Source: Absidia repens (Eukaryota > Mucoromycota > Mucoromycetes > Mucorales > Cunninghamellaceae). From it: DNA of 64,000 nucleotides. Position numbers and translations under genes: made by a program. The DNA is taken from positions 1 to 64,000 of the forward strand of contig MCGE01000004.1 of NCBI GenBank assembly GCA_002105175.1, given 5' to 3'. Shown piece after piece: positions 53,961 through 64,000 of the stretch. Position 1 is the stretch's first letter; every line of letters begins with the position of its first letter. The notes beneath the pieces are model-generated. The model did not search any database and was not told where the DNA came from. It worked only from the letters and a program-made list of their open reading frames with translations.

Positions 53961-55189
53961 CTAGGCATTATCTTTCATCTGGCGCAATCGTCCCAACACA
54001 TCCAGATCCGTCAGAGCAAATGCATCTTCGCCATTCATTGCCACGGCTTCACGCACACTTGGTTCATGGAGGCGAAGAAAAGGGTTCTAATCAATAAATA
54101 GAAAATAAAGAAAGAAAGGTAAGAGTCATCATTTTCATAGACAATCACCATCACTCTTGTTATCCATGTCTTCTTACGGTTAATGATTCATTCAAAATAG
54201 TCGTTGGCGTTGTACATCCTACACGGCGGGCCCATGCCAATTTCTGCTGCAGGAGAGTGTTGTGAGGTTCAACGGTGACAGCAAAAGAGCAATTGGAGAC
54301 GGTGTATTCGTGCCCGAAATAGACATTTGTTCTTTCCGGTAGTTGTTTCAATTTCGCCAAGGCTAGCTCGACGTCCGCAGGCGAGCCTTCAAAAAATCGA
54401 CCACAGCCAGATGAGAAGAGACAATCTCCTGTAAACACAGCCCCTGATAATGATGATGAAGTATTGTTGCTGTTGCTGCTGTTGTTGTTACTGTTGCTAG
54501 AGATATCTTGTACGTAATAGGAGACATGATCCATCGTGTGGCCTCGTGTCAGATATGGTTGGATCTTCAATTCGCCTAGTGTGATAAGTTGGTCTTCATC
54601 TTTGATCACATCCGTCACCCCTTGCACTTGGTCTGATCCACCGTATACTGTTAATCCAGGTATTTTCTTCAATAACTTGTTGTTGCCACCGCTATGATCC
54701 CAGTGGTGATGTGTCGTCAGTATGCTACGCGCGGTTTCGGGAAGATAAAACGTAGGAGTGTGTGAATATTGAGTTGTACATCGATATACGTATTTCCTTT
54801 TTTTTTCCTATCTTACGTTGTAAGCTTGTATTCAGAATAGTCTTCTAAAGAGTTCAGTACCTTTTCAGGTTCAACAGGATCCACAACAGCAGCTAAAAAA
54901 AGTTCAATGTCACATTAGTAAAGCTGTTTCCTTGCTTGTTTTCGGTGAGTTGTAGGTACCTGTTTTTGTATTTTCATCCAGTAGTATATATGAGTAACTT
55001 TGAAGACAAGCTTAAAAGATTAGTTTTGATTGTATCACTTGCGAGAGAAGTGTATACTTACTTATCTTGAAGACAGGGGACAGGCTTGATAATCATTTTG
55101 TTCGCAATGGAAGTATAAAAGGTCCGGAATCGTAGTTTTGATGGTGAGCGAAGAGGAACAGTTTTTTTCAATGTAAGAATACGATTCAT
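53961..55189 (-). CDS. Hydroxyacylglutathione hydrolase (glyoxalase II)
   Basis: Hydrolyses S-D-lactoylglutathione, the second step of methylglyoxal detoxification. About 304 aa in five exons: 55062-55189, 54960-54997, 54817-54892, 54178-54724, 53961-54086. Metallo-beta-lactamase-fold ligands are visible: THHHWDHSGGN, the next His in LTRGHTMDHVSYYV, the bridging Asp in VFTGDCLFSSGCGRFFEG, and YFGHEYTVSN. The C-terminal HAGH domain has KLAWARR and ends in RLRQMKDNA. Residues 1-31 are Arg/Lys/Ser/Thr-rich and look like a mitochondrial presequence; an internal Met (MIIKPVPCLQ) could give a cytosolic form. An Asn/Ser-rich insert of about 20 residues lies just before the bridging-Asp strand. Confidence 0.95.
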
Positions 55190-55471
55190 TTTAAAAAAAA
55201 AAAGAGGGGGGAGGGATGCAGAGAGTGTGAAAATCAATGAAGGAATGAAATATAATTTTTAAAAAAATAATGTTTTTTTATGGCAATATTTCAATCCCCG
55301 TCGAATGTCCATTTGGCACAAGGCGAAATATAATTCCTGTATAAAGATTATATGATTGAAGAATGATAAATTTTTATTTTATTTTTAATCAACATAATAA
55401 AAATGCTAGTACTACTAACACAGATAATATACCATAGATAATCTAAAGGCAAAAGGGTATTTCGAAGTGGG
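55190..55471. other. Short spacer: glyoxalase II upstream / arginase 3' flank
   Basis: About 280 bp of AT-rich DNA that must hold both the glyoxalase II promoter and the arginase terminator, since both genes lie on the minus strand. Confidence 0.4.
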
Positions 55472-56584
55472 CTACAATAAGGCTTCACCGAGACAACATC
55501 TTGCCAATGAGCACCCAACTTGCACCGTAGTGAAGACAGATTCCTCGGATTTCAAAGCTGGATTCACCTCCATTATATCTGCGGCAACCAATAAGCCAGT
55601 TTCTGCCAGAGCTTCACAAATATAATGTCCTTCACGGAAAGTCAAGCCACCACGGACAGGTGTTCCCTATCAACATCAAAAACAAACCACGTTTAGTATA
55701 ATTGTGAATCCCTGCCACCCCCATCAAAAAGTTACCCTTTCTTTTTCTAATACATTTACTTACAGTACTAGGAGCAACAGTAGGATCCAAAGCATCCACA
55801 TCAAATGAGAGATGAATAGGCAGATCACGGTTGGGATTGATATGATCCATGCAAATGTCAAGGCATTTTCCGATCCCCCATTTGTCAACGTGATGCATCG
55901 ACAAGGCCTTGATATTGTTTTCTTTGAGAATCTTCTTTTCCGCATCATCCACATCTCGAAGACCAATGTAAGCCAAGCGTCCTGTCTTCAAAACTGGCTT
56001 CACCCAAGCAAAATCGGGATGGTCTTTGGAAAGTCCAGTTAAGAAAGATAGAGGGCAACCATGAATGTTTCCAGAGTCACTTGATTCAGGAGTATTGATA
56101 TCCTAATTCATATGAACAATTAAACTAAGGTAAATCATCAAATCCACACATTGCAAATGGAACTAATAAAAAAAAAACTTACAGCATGAGCATCAATCCA
56201 GATTAAACAAGCATCAGGGTAAGCAGCAAAAACGCCGGAAACTGTAGCCAACGCGACGGAATGATCACCACCCAATGTCAAGACAAACTTGTTTTGTTTC
56301 GCACGTTCTTCGATTTGACCAGCAAGCTTTCGAGTGACTGAAGAAACAAACTTTGGATTCTTGAGGTTTTGAACAGCAGGGTCTTCTGCAGGCTTCAAGG
56401 ATTCCAAGTCAGTGTTGGCTTCATAGTCCACATTGTAGCCCAGTTCTTGAAGTTGATTAGCCAAACCGAATTCGACCAAACGAAGAGGACCCATTTCCAC
56501 TCCACCTTGAGGTTGTCCTCCACTAAATGGTGCACCCACAATGGATACATCCATGCTTGATATAAATTTGTTGTTGCGAGGCAT
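55472..56584 (-). CDS. Arginase
   Basis: Dimanganese enzyme that splits arginine into ornithine and urea. 311 aa in three exons: 56183-56584, 55764-56102, 55472-55666, all with phase 0 junctions. Metal ligands: [29 protein letters not shown] (split by intron 1), and [19 protein letters not shown] (split by intron 2); the Glu in [10 protein letters not shown] is also kept. Start chosen at [13 protein letters not shown]; an in-frame Met 12 codons upstream is possible. Length and motif order match fungal arginases such as Car1. Confidence 0.96.
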
Positions 56585-57140
56585 TCTGATCGATAGACAG
56601 TGAGTAGTGTTCAAGAACAAGAATAAGAAAAAAAAAAGGTAGAATAAAGAAAATGTCCCTAGCGTATTTATTTTTGTAAGTTTCAGGCGGCGTTATAAAA
56701 AGATGATGCTTCTGTTGCATGACACACACCATACAAAGCCAAAAACATAGCATCCCAGCCAATCAAATAGCATGAGAATTCTGTGTACTGTACCACACTT
56801 TCAACCCAACTATCTGATGGTCTTTTTTCCACGAAAACATAAATAAAAACAGGCATCGCCATGGTCGGCTTCAGAATGAATCATTGCATATAAATATACT
56901 GATACTTTCACACATCATCATTACTTCGACGTTTTTTTTTAATAAAAAAGAAAAAGGTTGAGTTCATAACATCAAAAACGAAATGCAAAACTGTCAAAGC
57001 TCCATCAATTCGCTTCCGTATGATAAACTTATAATCTTAATCCATTTACCGTGAGAACTCGTTAAAAAAGATCAGATTACCTTAAACTTATTTGTCAAAT
57101 TAAATTATGATCATATTGTTCAACATTTAAAGCGCTCTCT

Positions 57141-57172
<32 letters not shown>

Positions 57173-57603
57173 CTATCCTTCGTATATGAATAGGTGTGAA
57201 TTATGATGCGTCTTTTTCTCCTTATAATATTCTATGAGATAATTATGGATGAGTTGTGATTTACATATCAGATATAGTATATATAGTATCATAAATATAT
57301 TATATCCATACTAAATATGGTAGAAAAATCCGAATCCCATAAATCCACATCCTCAGGAACCATCACTAATTATTACAAAAAAGAAAAAAGCACCATGCCA
57401 GGCACATGAGGTCTGTCACAAAGTCAGATATAAAACATGAATACAAAAGTCAATGGAAGTCGAATTTTTGATTTTATTTTCAGAACATGGTCAACATATA
57501 ACAATTTATAAGAATATAAAATAAACATATATAATATAAAAAATAAATATAATCTAAAAGAAAGACTAAAATCACTACTAATACCACTAATACTACATTA
57601 AAT
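56585..57603. other. Arginase upstream region
   Basis: About 1 kb of AT-rich DNA with a TATA-like TTATAAA near 56695 on the plus strand and a 29-nt T-run at 57144-57172. It includes the 3' flank of the aldehyde dehydrogenase gene. No coding signal. Confidence 0.4.
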
Positions 57604-59722
57604 CTATGCCCGCTTCTTCAAGTAGATAACGAATAAAAGTACCAAAATGATAGCGGTCTTGATTGGGCCACGGTTTTGTCGAAGGGACACAACCAGAGGA
57701 TGGGTCACCAAAAAGTGGCGGAGAATAGCATCACGAGTGGAGTTGTAAGGTGGATACCGCACCTTGTTTGTAAATTCCATTTTTTGTTTCTTTTGTAAAA
57801 TGGCACGTTCATGAGTGAAGGCACGGAAAGATCGGTGGCCATGATAGTTGCCCACACCAGAATTGCCAATACCACCAAAAGGTAATGAGTATTCTATTAT
57901 TGAAACATGTCAGCTTATCGATATCGTACAAATTTGGAGGTCCTGCCCCTGACTGTCCCTCCCCACTTACCCGCTTGATGCATTAAAGTATCGTTGACAC
58001 AAACTCCGCCGGATTGAGTGTTTCGCAAGACTAGTTTTCAAATAAAATCACCAAGTTTAGCCAAAAAGACTGGAATAAAATATAATTTTATCATAGCTTC
58101 ATACTTTACCTTGATCAATCAGCTTTTGCTTCTTGCTGAAGACGTACAAGACAAGAGGAGGATGACTAGTTTGTTTTTATATAAAAAAAAAAAGACAATA
58201 TGATAAAGTGAATAAAAGAAGGAGACTTATAGCTGACTTACTTTTTCTTGATCATAGTGATGGCTTCGTCCAATTCGTTGTAGGTGATCACTGGCAAAAC
58301 AGGACCAAAGATTTCATCGCCCATCAAAACATCATCGTCAAACTTGACATCTGTGATCAAAGTAGGAGCAATATAGCGTTCATCACGATCGACTTGGCCG
58401 CCAAATTGGATACCGCCGGACTTTCTGTTTTCAATCATGCCAGCGATACGATCAACATGTCGTACAGAGACCAGACGGGCATAATCTTTGGAGTTCTTGG
58501 GATTCTCACCAAACCATTCTTTTACGGTCTTGGTAAAGGCACTGACAAAGGCATCCAGTTGACTGGCAGGACAAAGCACGTAATCCACAGCAATGCAAAT
58601 TTGACCACAGTTGTAGAATTTACCAAAAGCAATGCGATTGGCCACCGTTTGCATATCAGCTTCAGGGGTGATAACAGCAGGACTAAAAGGAAGAAGAGCA
58701 TGATTAAAAAAAGAAGAAAAGCAACAAACGCACTCTGCACATGAGATGACCATCCGCCTCCCCTTGCCTTCCTCTCTCTCCCTTATTCACGCGCTTTGAC
58801 TTACGATTTGCCACCCAATTCCAAAGTAACACCTGTCAAATGCTTGGAAGCAGCGGCCATGACAATTTTGCCTACCATAGGACTACCAGTATAGAAGATA
58901 TGGTCAAACTTGTGTTGCAAAAGGTAGGTTGTTTCTTCAACAGCACCATTGACCACGCGGTAGAGGGATTGGTTCAAATAACGAGGAATCAATTCAGTAA
59001 GAAGAGCAGCAGTATGAGCAGATACTTCGGACAGTTTTAATATGGCCGCGTTACCAGCAGCAATGGCACCCACTACACGTCCGACCCCCCAAAAGAAAGA
59101 TGTGAGTCATCAAGCATAAAAAAAAAAGATACTTGATAAAATTGATGATGATTTATTACCTAAAGGCACAAGCGATAATTGGACGGGATAATTCCAGCAA
59201 CCAATCACAAGGACCACACCAAGAGGATCATGACGAACTTTGACAGTTTCCATGGCATTCATTCCAAGTCGAGGCTTGACCTTCTCGTCTTTGACAAGAC
59301 GATCAATATTCTACAATAATCAAAACATGATGAACAAAATGACATGTAACATATAGTGTTTGATTTTTTTTTAGCCTACCTCCAAAAAGTAAAGGCATTC
59401 TTCAAGGACAGGAGCAATATCGCCACTAAGTGCTTCAGATCGAGGCTTGTTCATATCTTTAGCCATAGCTTCGTAGAATCGTTCTTCATTGTCCTTGACA
59501 AGATCATAAAGTTGTTGGATTTGGAACTTTCGGAAGTCGATGGATCGCGATTTGCCTACACGCAAGAGAGAGAGAGAAAGAAAGGAAAAAACAGGGTGTA
59601 AGAAGTGTGGGTCAGAGAGACAACGATATATAGATCATCTTACCAGTATCAAAGTTCAAGCGAAGTAAAGCAACAGAATCTTGAATGTCATCAAAAGCAG
59701 TATAAGTAAGAGGTGAGGTCAT
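57604..59722 (-). CDS. Class 3 fatty aldehyde dehydrogenase, tail-anchored (Hfd1/ALDH3A2-like)
   Basis: NAD-dependent oxidation of long-chain aldehydes to acids. About 506 aa in eight exons: 59644-59722, 59380-59555, 59160-59310, 58805-59072, 58242-58682, 58110-58165, 57971-58030, 57604-57893. Motifs: [22 protein letters not shown], cofactor loop [12 protein letters not shown], general-base Glu in [10 protein letters not shown], nucleophile Cys in [22 protein letters not shown], and the [17 protein letters not shown] end motif. The short N-terminus and C-terminal hydrophobic stretch ([19 protein letters not shown]) mark a class 3 enzyme tail-anchored in ER, outer mitochondrial or lipid-droplet membrane. 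Confidence 0.95.
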
Positions 59723-61818
59723 GGTGATAATAAAGTAATGGTAATTAAAAAATAGAAATGAAAAGAGAAGGACGTGGTATAAGTGAGAGAAAAAAAAAAT
59801 TTCAAAATATAAAAAAAAAGTGGGGAGAGAGCTTCATGTGAAAAGTCCTCAGGTCATCAGCAATTATACGAATTTGGCAATCGGAGTCTGGTCAAAAAGT
59901 CTACCAAAGGTATACCAGGCATGAATTTTTATTGTGTATACGAAAATAAAAAAAAAGGAGACAGAGAAGAGTAAAATGAGTATGCTAAGGTTGATAATGG
60001 TAGATGATTCTAATGATGATACCACAGTAAGGATAAATGTGATAATAATGATGAGATGGGAATAATGGAAAAGATATATATGCTAACATAAAGAGCTATT
60101 GTCCATATATAGAAAGCCTGGTTTAGGTTGTTGGAAGATGGCGCTGTAAAAAATGCCTGCCGTAAAGTCATATTTGCTTTGTCATAATAGTTGATAAAAT
60201 CCATGGTATGAGAATTCTTTGAATCGGTGACTGGTCGTTCCATATGAGGTTGGCAAGGTAATGGGTGAATATCAATACATTTTGACAAACTACAGTATTG
60301 TTCTTGCCGCTACACGCTGCTGCTACTGCTACTATGTTGTTGTTGGTGCTGCCGTCTTGTCGAAATAGTGGGCGTTTTCATTGTTGGAATCAAAGCTGAT
60401 CACGGCAATGGGGAAGAAAGCAAAGGGATATCGGCAATAATTGCCGGACTTGCTCGAAGCTGTGACACCGGTAAGGCGTCAGAATAGCCGCCCAGAGATC
60501 TATAAAAGAGAGCAAAAAAAGTCGAAAGTCATTTGACTAGAAAGAATCAGAGTACTATAAGGGGGTGCTTTGAAGAATGAAGGACATTTACGAAGAATTG
60601 CGCAAGAATTTTTTCAATCATTTATTATTGTATAACGTACCAAAGAAAGATGGGCATTTTAATGAGTTGTTCACAATCATCAACTACTTTCGCTATGCAG
60701 AGAGGAAAAGAACAAAAAACAGAGAAAACGAAAACGAAAGAAAAAAAATGTGTTTGAAATTCCGCCGTGCTAACTAACCAGTTGATAAACTTCTGTTGAA
60801 ATGTTGAAATGCGTTTTCTGTAAGTGATAGTTTTACAATATTAGAGTTACACACATCATGAATGCAAGATGATAAGGGAAATTTTTTGTGCGGATGGTAT
60901 TTATTTAATCAATACCTTAGCCACAGCTTATCGAAAGTTGCCCATATTAATGTTAGCAGGAAAAAAAAAAGGAGCTCTCTAAATTGAATATCCGATCATT
61001 TTCAACCGGTGGCAATTGTTGAAAATCAACACACTTTATCCCGAATTTTATTCGACAAATGTGGAACGAACATGTCAAAGAGAATATGAATCACTCTAGT
61101 GTCAATGAATTTCTTAATTCTATTTAAATGTATTATATTGCCGCAACATACCACAAAAGGTAACACCATTTTCGATATGATCTATGATATCGATAAATAA
61201 ATCTATCAACTACAATCGATTATCAAAGATCAATGTTACCCATGATTTTTTTTTCCATGACAGTTTCTTTAATGACCAAGTATAGACTAGTATTAGGGAC
61301 CGTACATTGGCTTTTTCTCGAAATGAAGGACGGTGCAGCAGTGAAACCCGACAATTCCGACTAGACATGACGTCAAGTTTTTCTTTACTATCGACCTTGG
61401 ATGGATTGAGAGTCAAGTGTCAGCTCGCCCGCTAGCTCCCCCCCATAAATTAGCGCATACGCTAGGAACGTCATGGATTACTGTCGTTGACAAGAATGGT
61501 TGGTAGATTTAGCCGCTCCGATTCAATTTAGTCATTTTCCAGGAACCGAAACATACATTTTTGGAAATCAAGAGAGAAAATAGAAGTTAGTTTTTATTTT
61601 GATTTTATCGTTGCTATCAGCTTGTACCTTTCTATTTCTATACACTATATATCACATTATCAATGTAAAGATGTCAAATTTTACATTGTAATTTTACTGA
61701 TATTCAATTGATAAAGACGTCAAGATACTTATTTTGGGAGAAAAGATAGCCATCTTTCTTCAGAATCCTGGGCCCTGCAATTACTCCTTATCGCGGAGAA
61801 TGGGCGGTGATATCAGTG

Positions 61819-61852
<34 letters not shown>

Positions 61853-62323
61853 GTGCTAGAAGGAATCAAGTGTGGCATGAGATATATTGAAAGAATTCAT
61901 CATCATATGGCATTGATACAAAGAAAATGAATTTTGGAAAAATGAAAATCGATATTCGTCTTTGATACGCAAAATGGAAATAAAAATGGTCAATGAGCAT
62001 CTCGGACCACCCAAATATAGCCTCATCAAATCGATTGGTAAGAAAAATTTACTGCCCATTTGACAATTTTTGTCGTTTTTTTTGCGCTTCTTGGGTGTCT
62101 TTTTTAAGGTTCTGGTGTACATCTATTCAGGCACTCTCCGATAGAGTCAGTGCTACCATCCAATCGTTCAATAATAGTTCAAATCCCGCCCGTGCGTTTG
62201 GGGATATATAAAAGGGAAACTCTTTTGTCTGAGTTGCTTCTCTTTTGCTCTCTTATCACCAAAAAAAAAAATCTTTTTTTTTTCTTCTTATATATAAATC
62301 TATCTATCTATCTATCTATCATC
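59723..62323. promoter_or_regulatory. Divergent upstream region of aldehyde dehydrogenase and gpd1
   Basis: About 2.6 kb between opposite starts. The region 60280-60500 is less AT-rich, and several minus-strand frames stay open for 30-40 codons, but no ATG/splice model held together. A 66-codon plus frame at 60577-60777 and a 92-codon minus frame at 60010-60288 are unsupported. An A-run lies at about 61826-61850. The right end carries the gpd1 core promoter. Confidence 0.4.
62205..62214 (+). promoter_or_regulatory. TATA box of gpd1
   Basis: TATATAAAAG about 120 nt upstream of the gpd1 ATG, followed by a CT-rich initiation region (62220-62290) and a (TATC)n microsatellite at 62301-62320 in the presumed 5' UTR. 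One of the clearest core promoters in the window, in line with strong expression. Confidence 0.6.
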
Positions 62324-63702
62324 ATGTCTCTCGAAAAAGTCTGTATTATCGGTTCTGGCAACTGGTAAGTTGTGAAAAGCGAATATGGAAATTGTTAGTG
62401 CTAGTCATGGGCTCAACTGATTGTTTATATGAATCTTTAGGGGAAGCGCTGTTGCTAAGTTGATCGGTACCAACACCCAACGTCATGGTGACTTGTTTGA
62501 ATCTACTGTCCGTCAATGGGTGTTCGAAGAAAAGGTCAATGGTGAAAACTTGACTGACATTATCAACCGTGAACACGAAAACGTCAAGTACCTTCAAGGT
62601 ATCAAGTTGCCTGAAAACATCGTGGCTGTCCCTGATGTCGTTGAATCTTGCAAAGACGCCACCCTTGTTGTGTTTGTCGTCCCTCATCAATTTGTCCGTG
62701 GTGTTTGTGAAAAGATGAAGGGTCACTTGGCTCCTAACGCTCGTGCTATCTCTTTGATCAAGGGTCTCGAAATCACCTCTTCTGGTACTCGTCTCTTCTC
62801 TGAAGAAATCGAACGTATTTTGAACATTCCTTGTGCTGCTTTGTCTGGAGGTAAGTGATATTACATGAGAAGTGGGGGAAGGGGATAGTCATGTACAAAG
62901 TACTTATATAGATCCTTTATTTATTTGTAGCCAACATTGCTGATGAAGTTGCTAAAGAAAAGTTCTGTGAATCTACTATTGGTTGCCCTAACATCCAAGA
63001 TGGTCAAATCTTCCACCGTCTCTTCGACACAAACTACTTCCGTATCAATGTTATTCAAGATCATGTTGGTGTTCAATTGTGTGGTGCTCTCAAGAACGTT
63101 GTTGCTGGTAAGTCTCTAGGAAAAAAGAGGGGAAGGAACTACCACGTGAAAGGATAATATAACTGGGGTGGGCTATGGCGGGAAATGAGAACAAATTATT
63201 TACTTTGTTTGTTTTTTATGAATAGTCGGTGCTGGTTTTACTGATGGTTTGGGTTATGGAAGCAACACCAAGGCTGCTATCATTCGTCGTGGTTTAATGG
63301 AAATGCGCAAGTTTGGACAAATGTTCTTTGGTGATATGGTACAAACCGAAACATTCTTTGAATCTTGTGGTGCCGCTGATTTGATTACCACCTGTTCCGG
63401 TGGCCGTAACAGAAAGGTCGCTGAAGCCTTTGTCACCACTGGCAAGCCCATCGATGTCTTGGAAAAGGAATTGTTGAATGGTCAAAAGCTTCAAGGAACT
63501 CTTACAGGTAATTCATTTGTTAGTCATAACGTTGTCACTGATTTATTTGCTCACCTACCAATTTCCTTTTTCGTTTATAGCTGCTGAGGTCAATGAATTT
63601 TTATCTGCTCGTAAGATGGTCGCTGAATTCCCTCTCTTCCACACCGTGTATCGTATTGTATATGAAAACGCTCCTGTTGAATGCATTGTTCGTGATATTT
63701 AA
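62324..63702 (+). CDS. gpd1: Glycerol-3-phosphate dehydrogenase, NAD-dependent
   Basis: Reduces dihydroxyacetone phosphate to glycerol-3-phosphate for glycerol osmolyte, redox balance and lipid synthesis. 343 aa in five exons: 62324-62364, 62441-62850, 62931-63107, 63226-63507, 63581-63702. Rossmann motif [16 protein letters not shown] (split by intron 1); [34 protein letters not shown]; catalytic Lys region [18 protein letters not shown]; substrate loop [34 protein letters not shown]. The C-terminus lacks a mitochondrial or peroxisomal signal (ends ECIVRDI). Codon use is strongly biased to GTC/CGT/AAG, as in rps11. In yeast, GPD1 is a Hog1 target, and Hog1 is also in this window. Confidence 0.97.
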
Positions 63703-64000
63703 ATATAGTTAGATATAGATATAGACTTATTCATTTTATTAGTATAGACTTCATATCATCTGGGTCGTTATGACCCCTTTCCCCTCTTTTTTACTTTGTG
63801 CTTGTAAATAGTTTGCTTTATCATCCCCCATTCATTTGAAATAAATTGATTTCCTTATTCATACAATATATTTGTTATGCCTTTGTATGATGTGCTGTAC
63901 TTTTAAAAAAATGAAAATAGGTGCGGACCTGGCGGTGAGATTGGATGTGGGCGTCGAAAATATCCCTTTTCATTACCATAAAATATTACTGCATTTTATA
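63703..64000. other. gpd1 3' flank
   Basis: AT-rich 3' UTR with AATAAA at 63840-63845; nothing else seen before the window ends. Confidence 0.45.

Noticed and set aside
60010..60288. 92-codon minus-strand frame and neighbouring open stretches up to 60500
   Set aside because: Composition is partly protein-like, but no ATG/splice combination kept frame and no motif was recognised.
60577..60777. 66-codon plus-strand frame
   Set aside because: The second half is Lys/Arg/Glu low complexity from purine-rich DNA; no context or homology.
62297..62320. (TATC)n microsatellite as a special regulatory site
   Set aside because: Ordinary short tandem repeat in the gpd1 leader; nothing beyond repeat structure supports a function.

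Overview
The window is nuclear DNA of a filamentous, early-diverging fungus, most likely Mucoromycota/Mucorales (inference). Evidence: fungal-type Hog1, Mkk1/2-like MEK and Gpd1; genes split by many short introns (about 40-120 nt, GTAAGT donors, CT/T-rich acceptors); AT-rich intergenic DNA full of homopolymer and dinucleotide tracts; CT-rich 5' leaders before start codons. Proteins unusual for yeast-like fungi are also present: a CH/helical-rod/GAS2 protein, a small WWE protein, and a capping-enzyme-type cysteine phosphatase domain. The species cannot be named from this alone.

Layout. 1-5130 (-): kinesin-3 (Unc104/KIF1 type), C-terminus outside the window. About 6.1-7.15 kb: dispersed repeat copy A. 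7619-9356 (-): methionine aminopeptidase 2. 9776-11866 (-): Hog1/p38 MAP kinase, divergent from 12766-15033 (+): alpha/beta hydrolase fused to an RNA-triphosphatase-like phosphatase. 15440-16685 (+): Hop2. 17065-17268 (-): one-domain WWE protein. 18887-19634 (+): profilin. 20412-22377 (-): Mkk1/2-like MAPKK, divergent from 22874-24195 (+): eIF2 alpha. 24788-28355 (+): AP-3 beta with an apparent frameshift. About 28.6-29.4 kb: repeat copy B. 30754-32738 (-): secreted subtilisin-like protease. About 34-34.5 kb: decayed coding-like DNA. 35177-37833 (+): M13 neprilysin-like metalloprotease. About 38.2-38.7 kb: repeat copy C. 39544-40393 (+): ribosomal protein uS17/Rps11. 40730-50188 (+): a spectraplakin-like giant protein of about 3,055 aa. 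About 50.6-53.5 kb: repeat copies D and E as a large inverted pair. 53961-55189 (-): glyoxalase II. 55472-56584 (-): arginase. 57604-59722 (-): tail-anchored fatty aldehyde dehydrogenase. 62324-63702 (+): NAD-dependent glycerol-3-phosphate dehydrogenase.

How the genes relate. Most are single-copy housekeeping genes without operon logic. Hog1, an Mkk-type MAPKK and Gpd1 belong to fungal stress/osmolyte biology but are far apart, so linkage is probably coincidental. Profilin, kinesin-3 and the spectraplakin-like protein are all cytoskeletal.

Strongest leads: (1) the fungal CH/rod/GAS2 giant with a candidate EB1-binding motif; (2) the hydrolase/RNA-triphosphatase-like fusion; (3) a repeat family of at least five copies sharing a CACGTGGGCGG terminus, two of them forming an inverted repeat of about 2.9 kb; (4) the free-standing WWE protein. 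Exon boundaries were placed by hand from splice consensus and reading-frame phase; except at the AP-3 beta frameshift, the phases agree wherever I checked.
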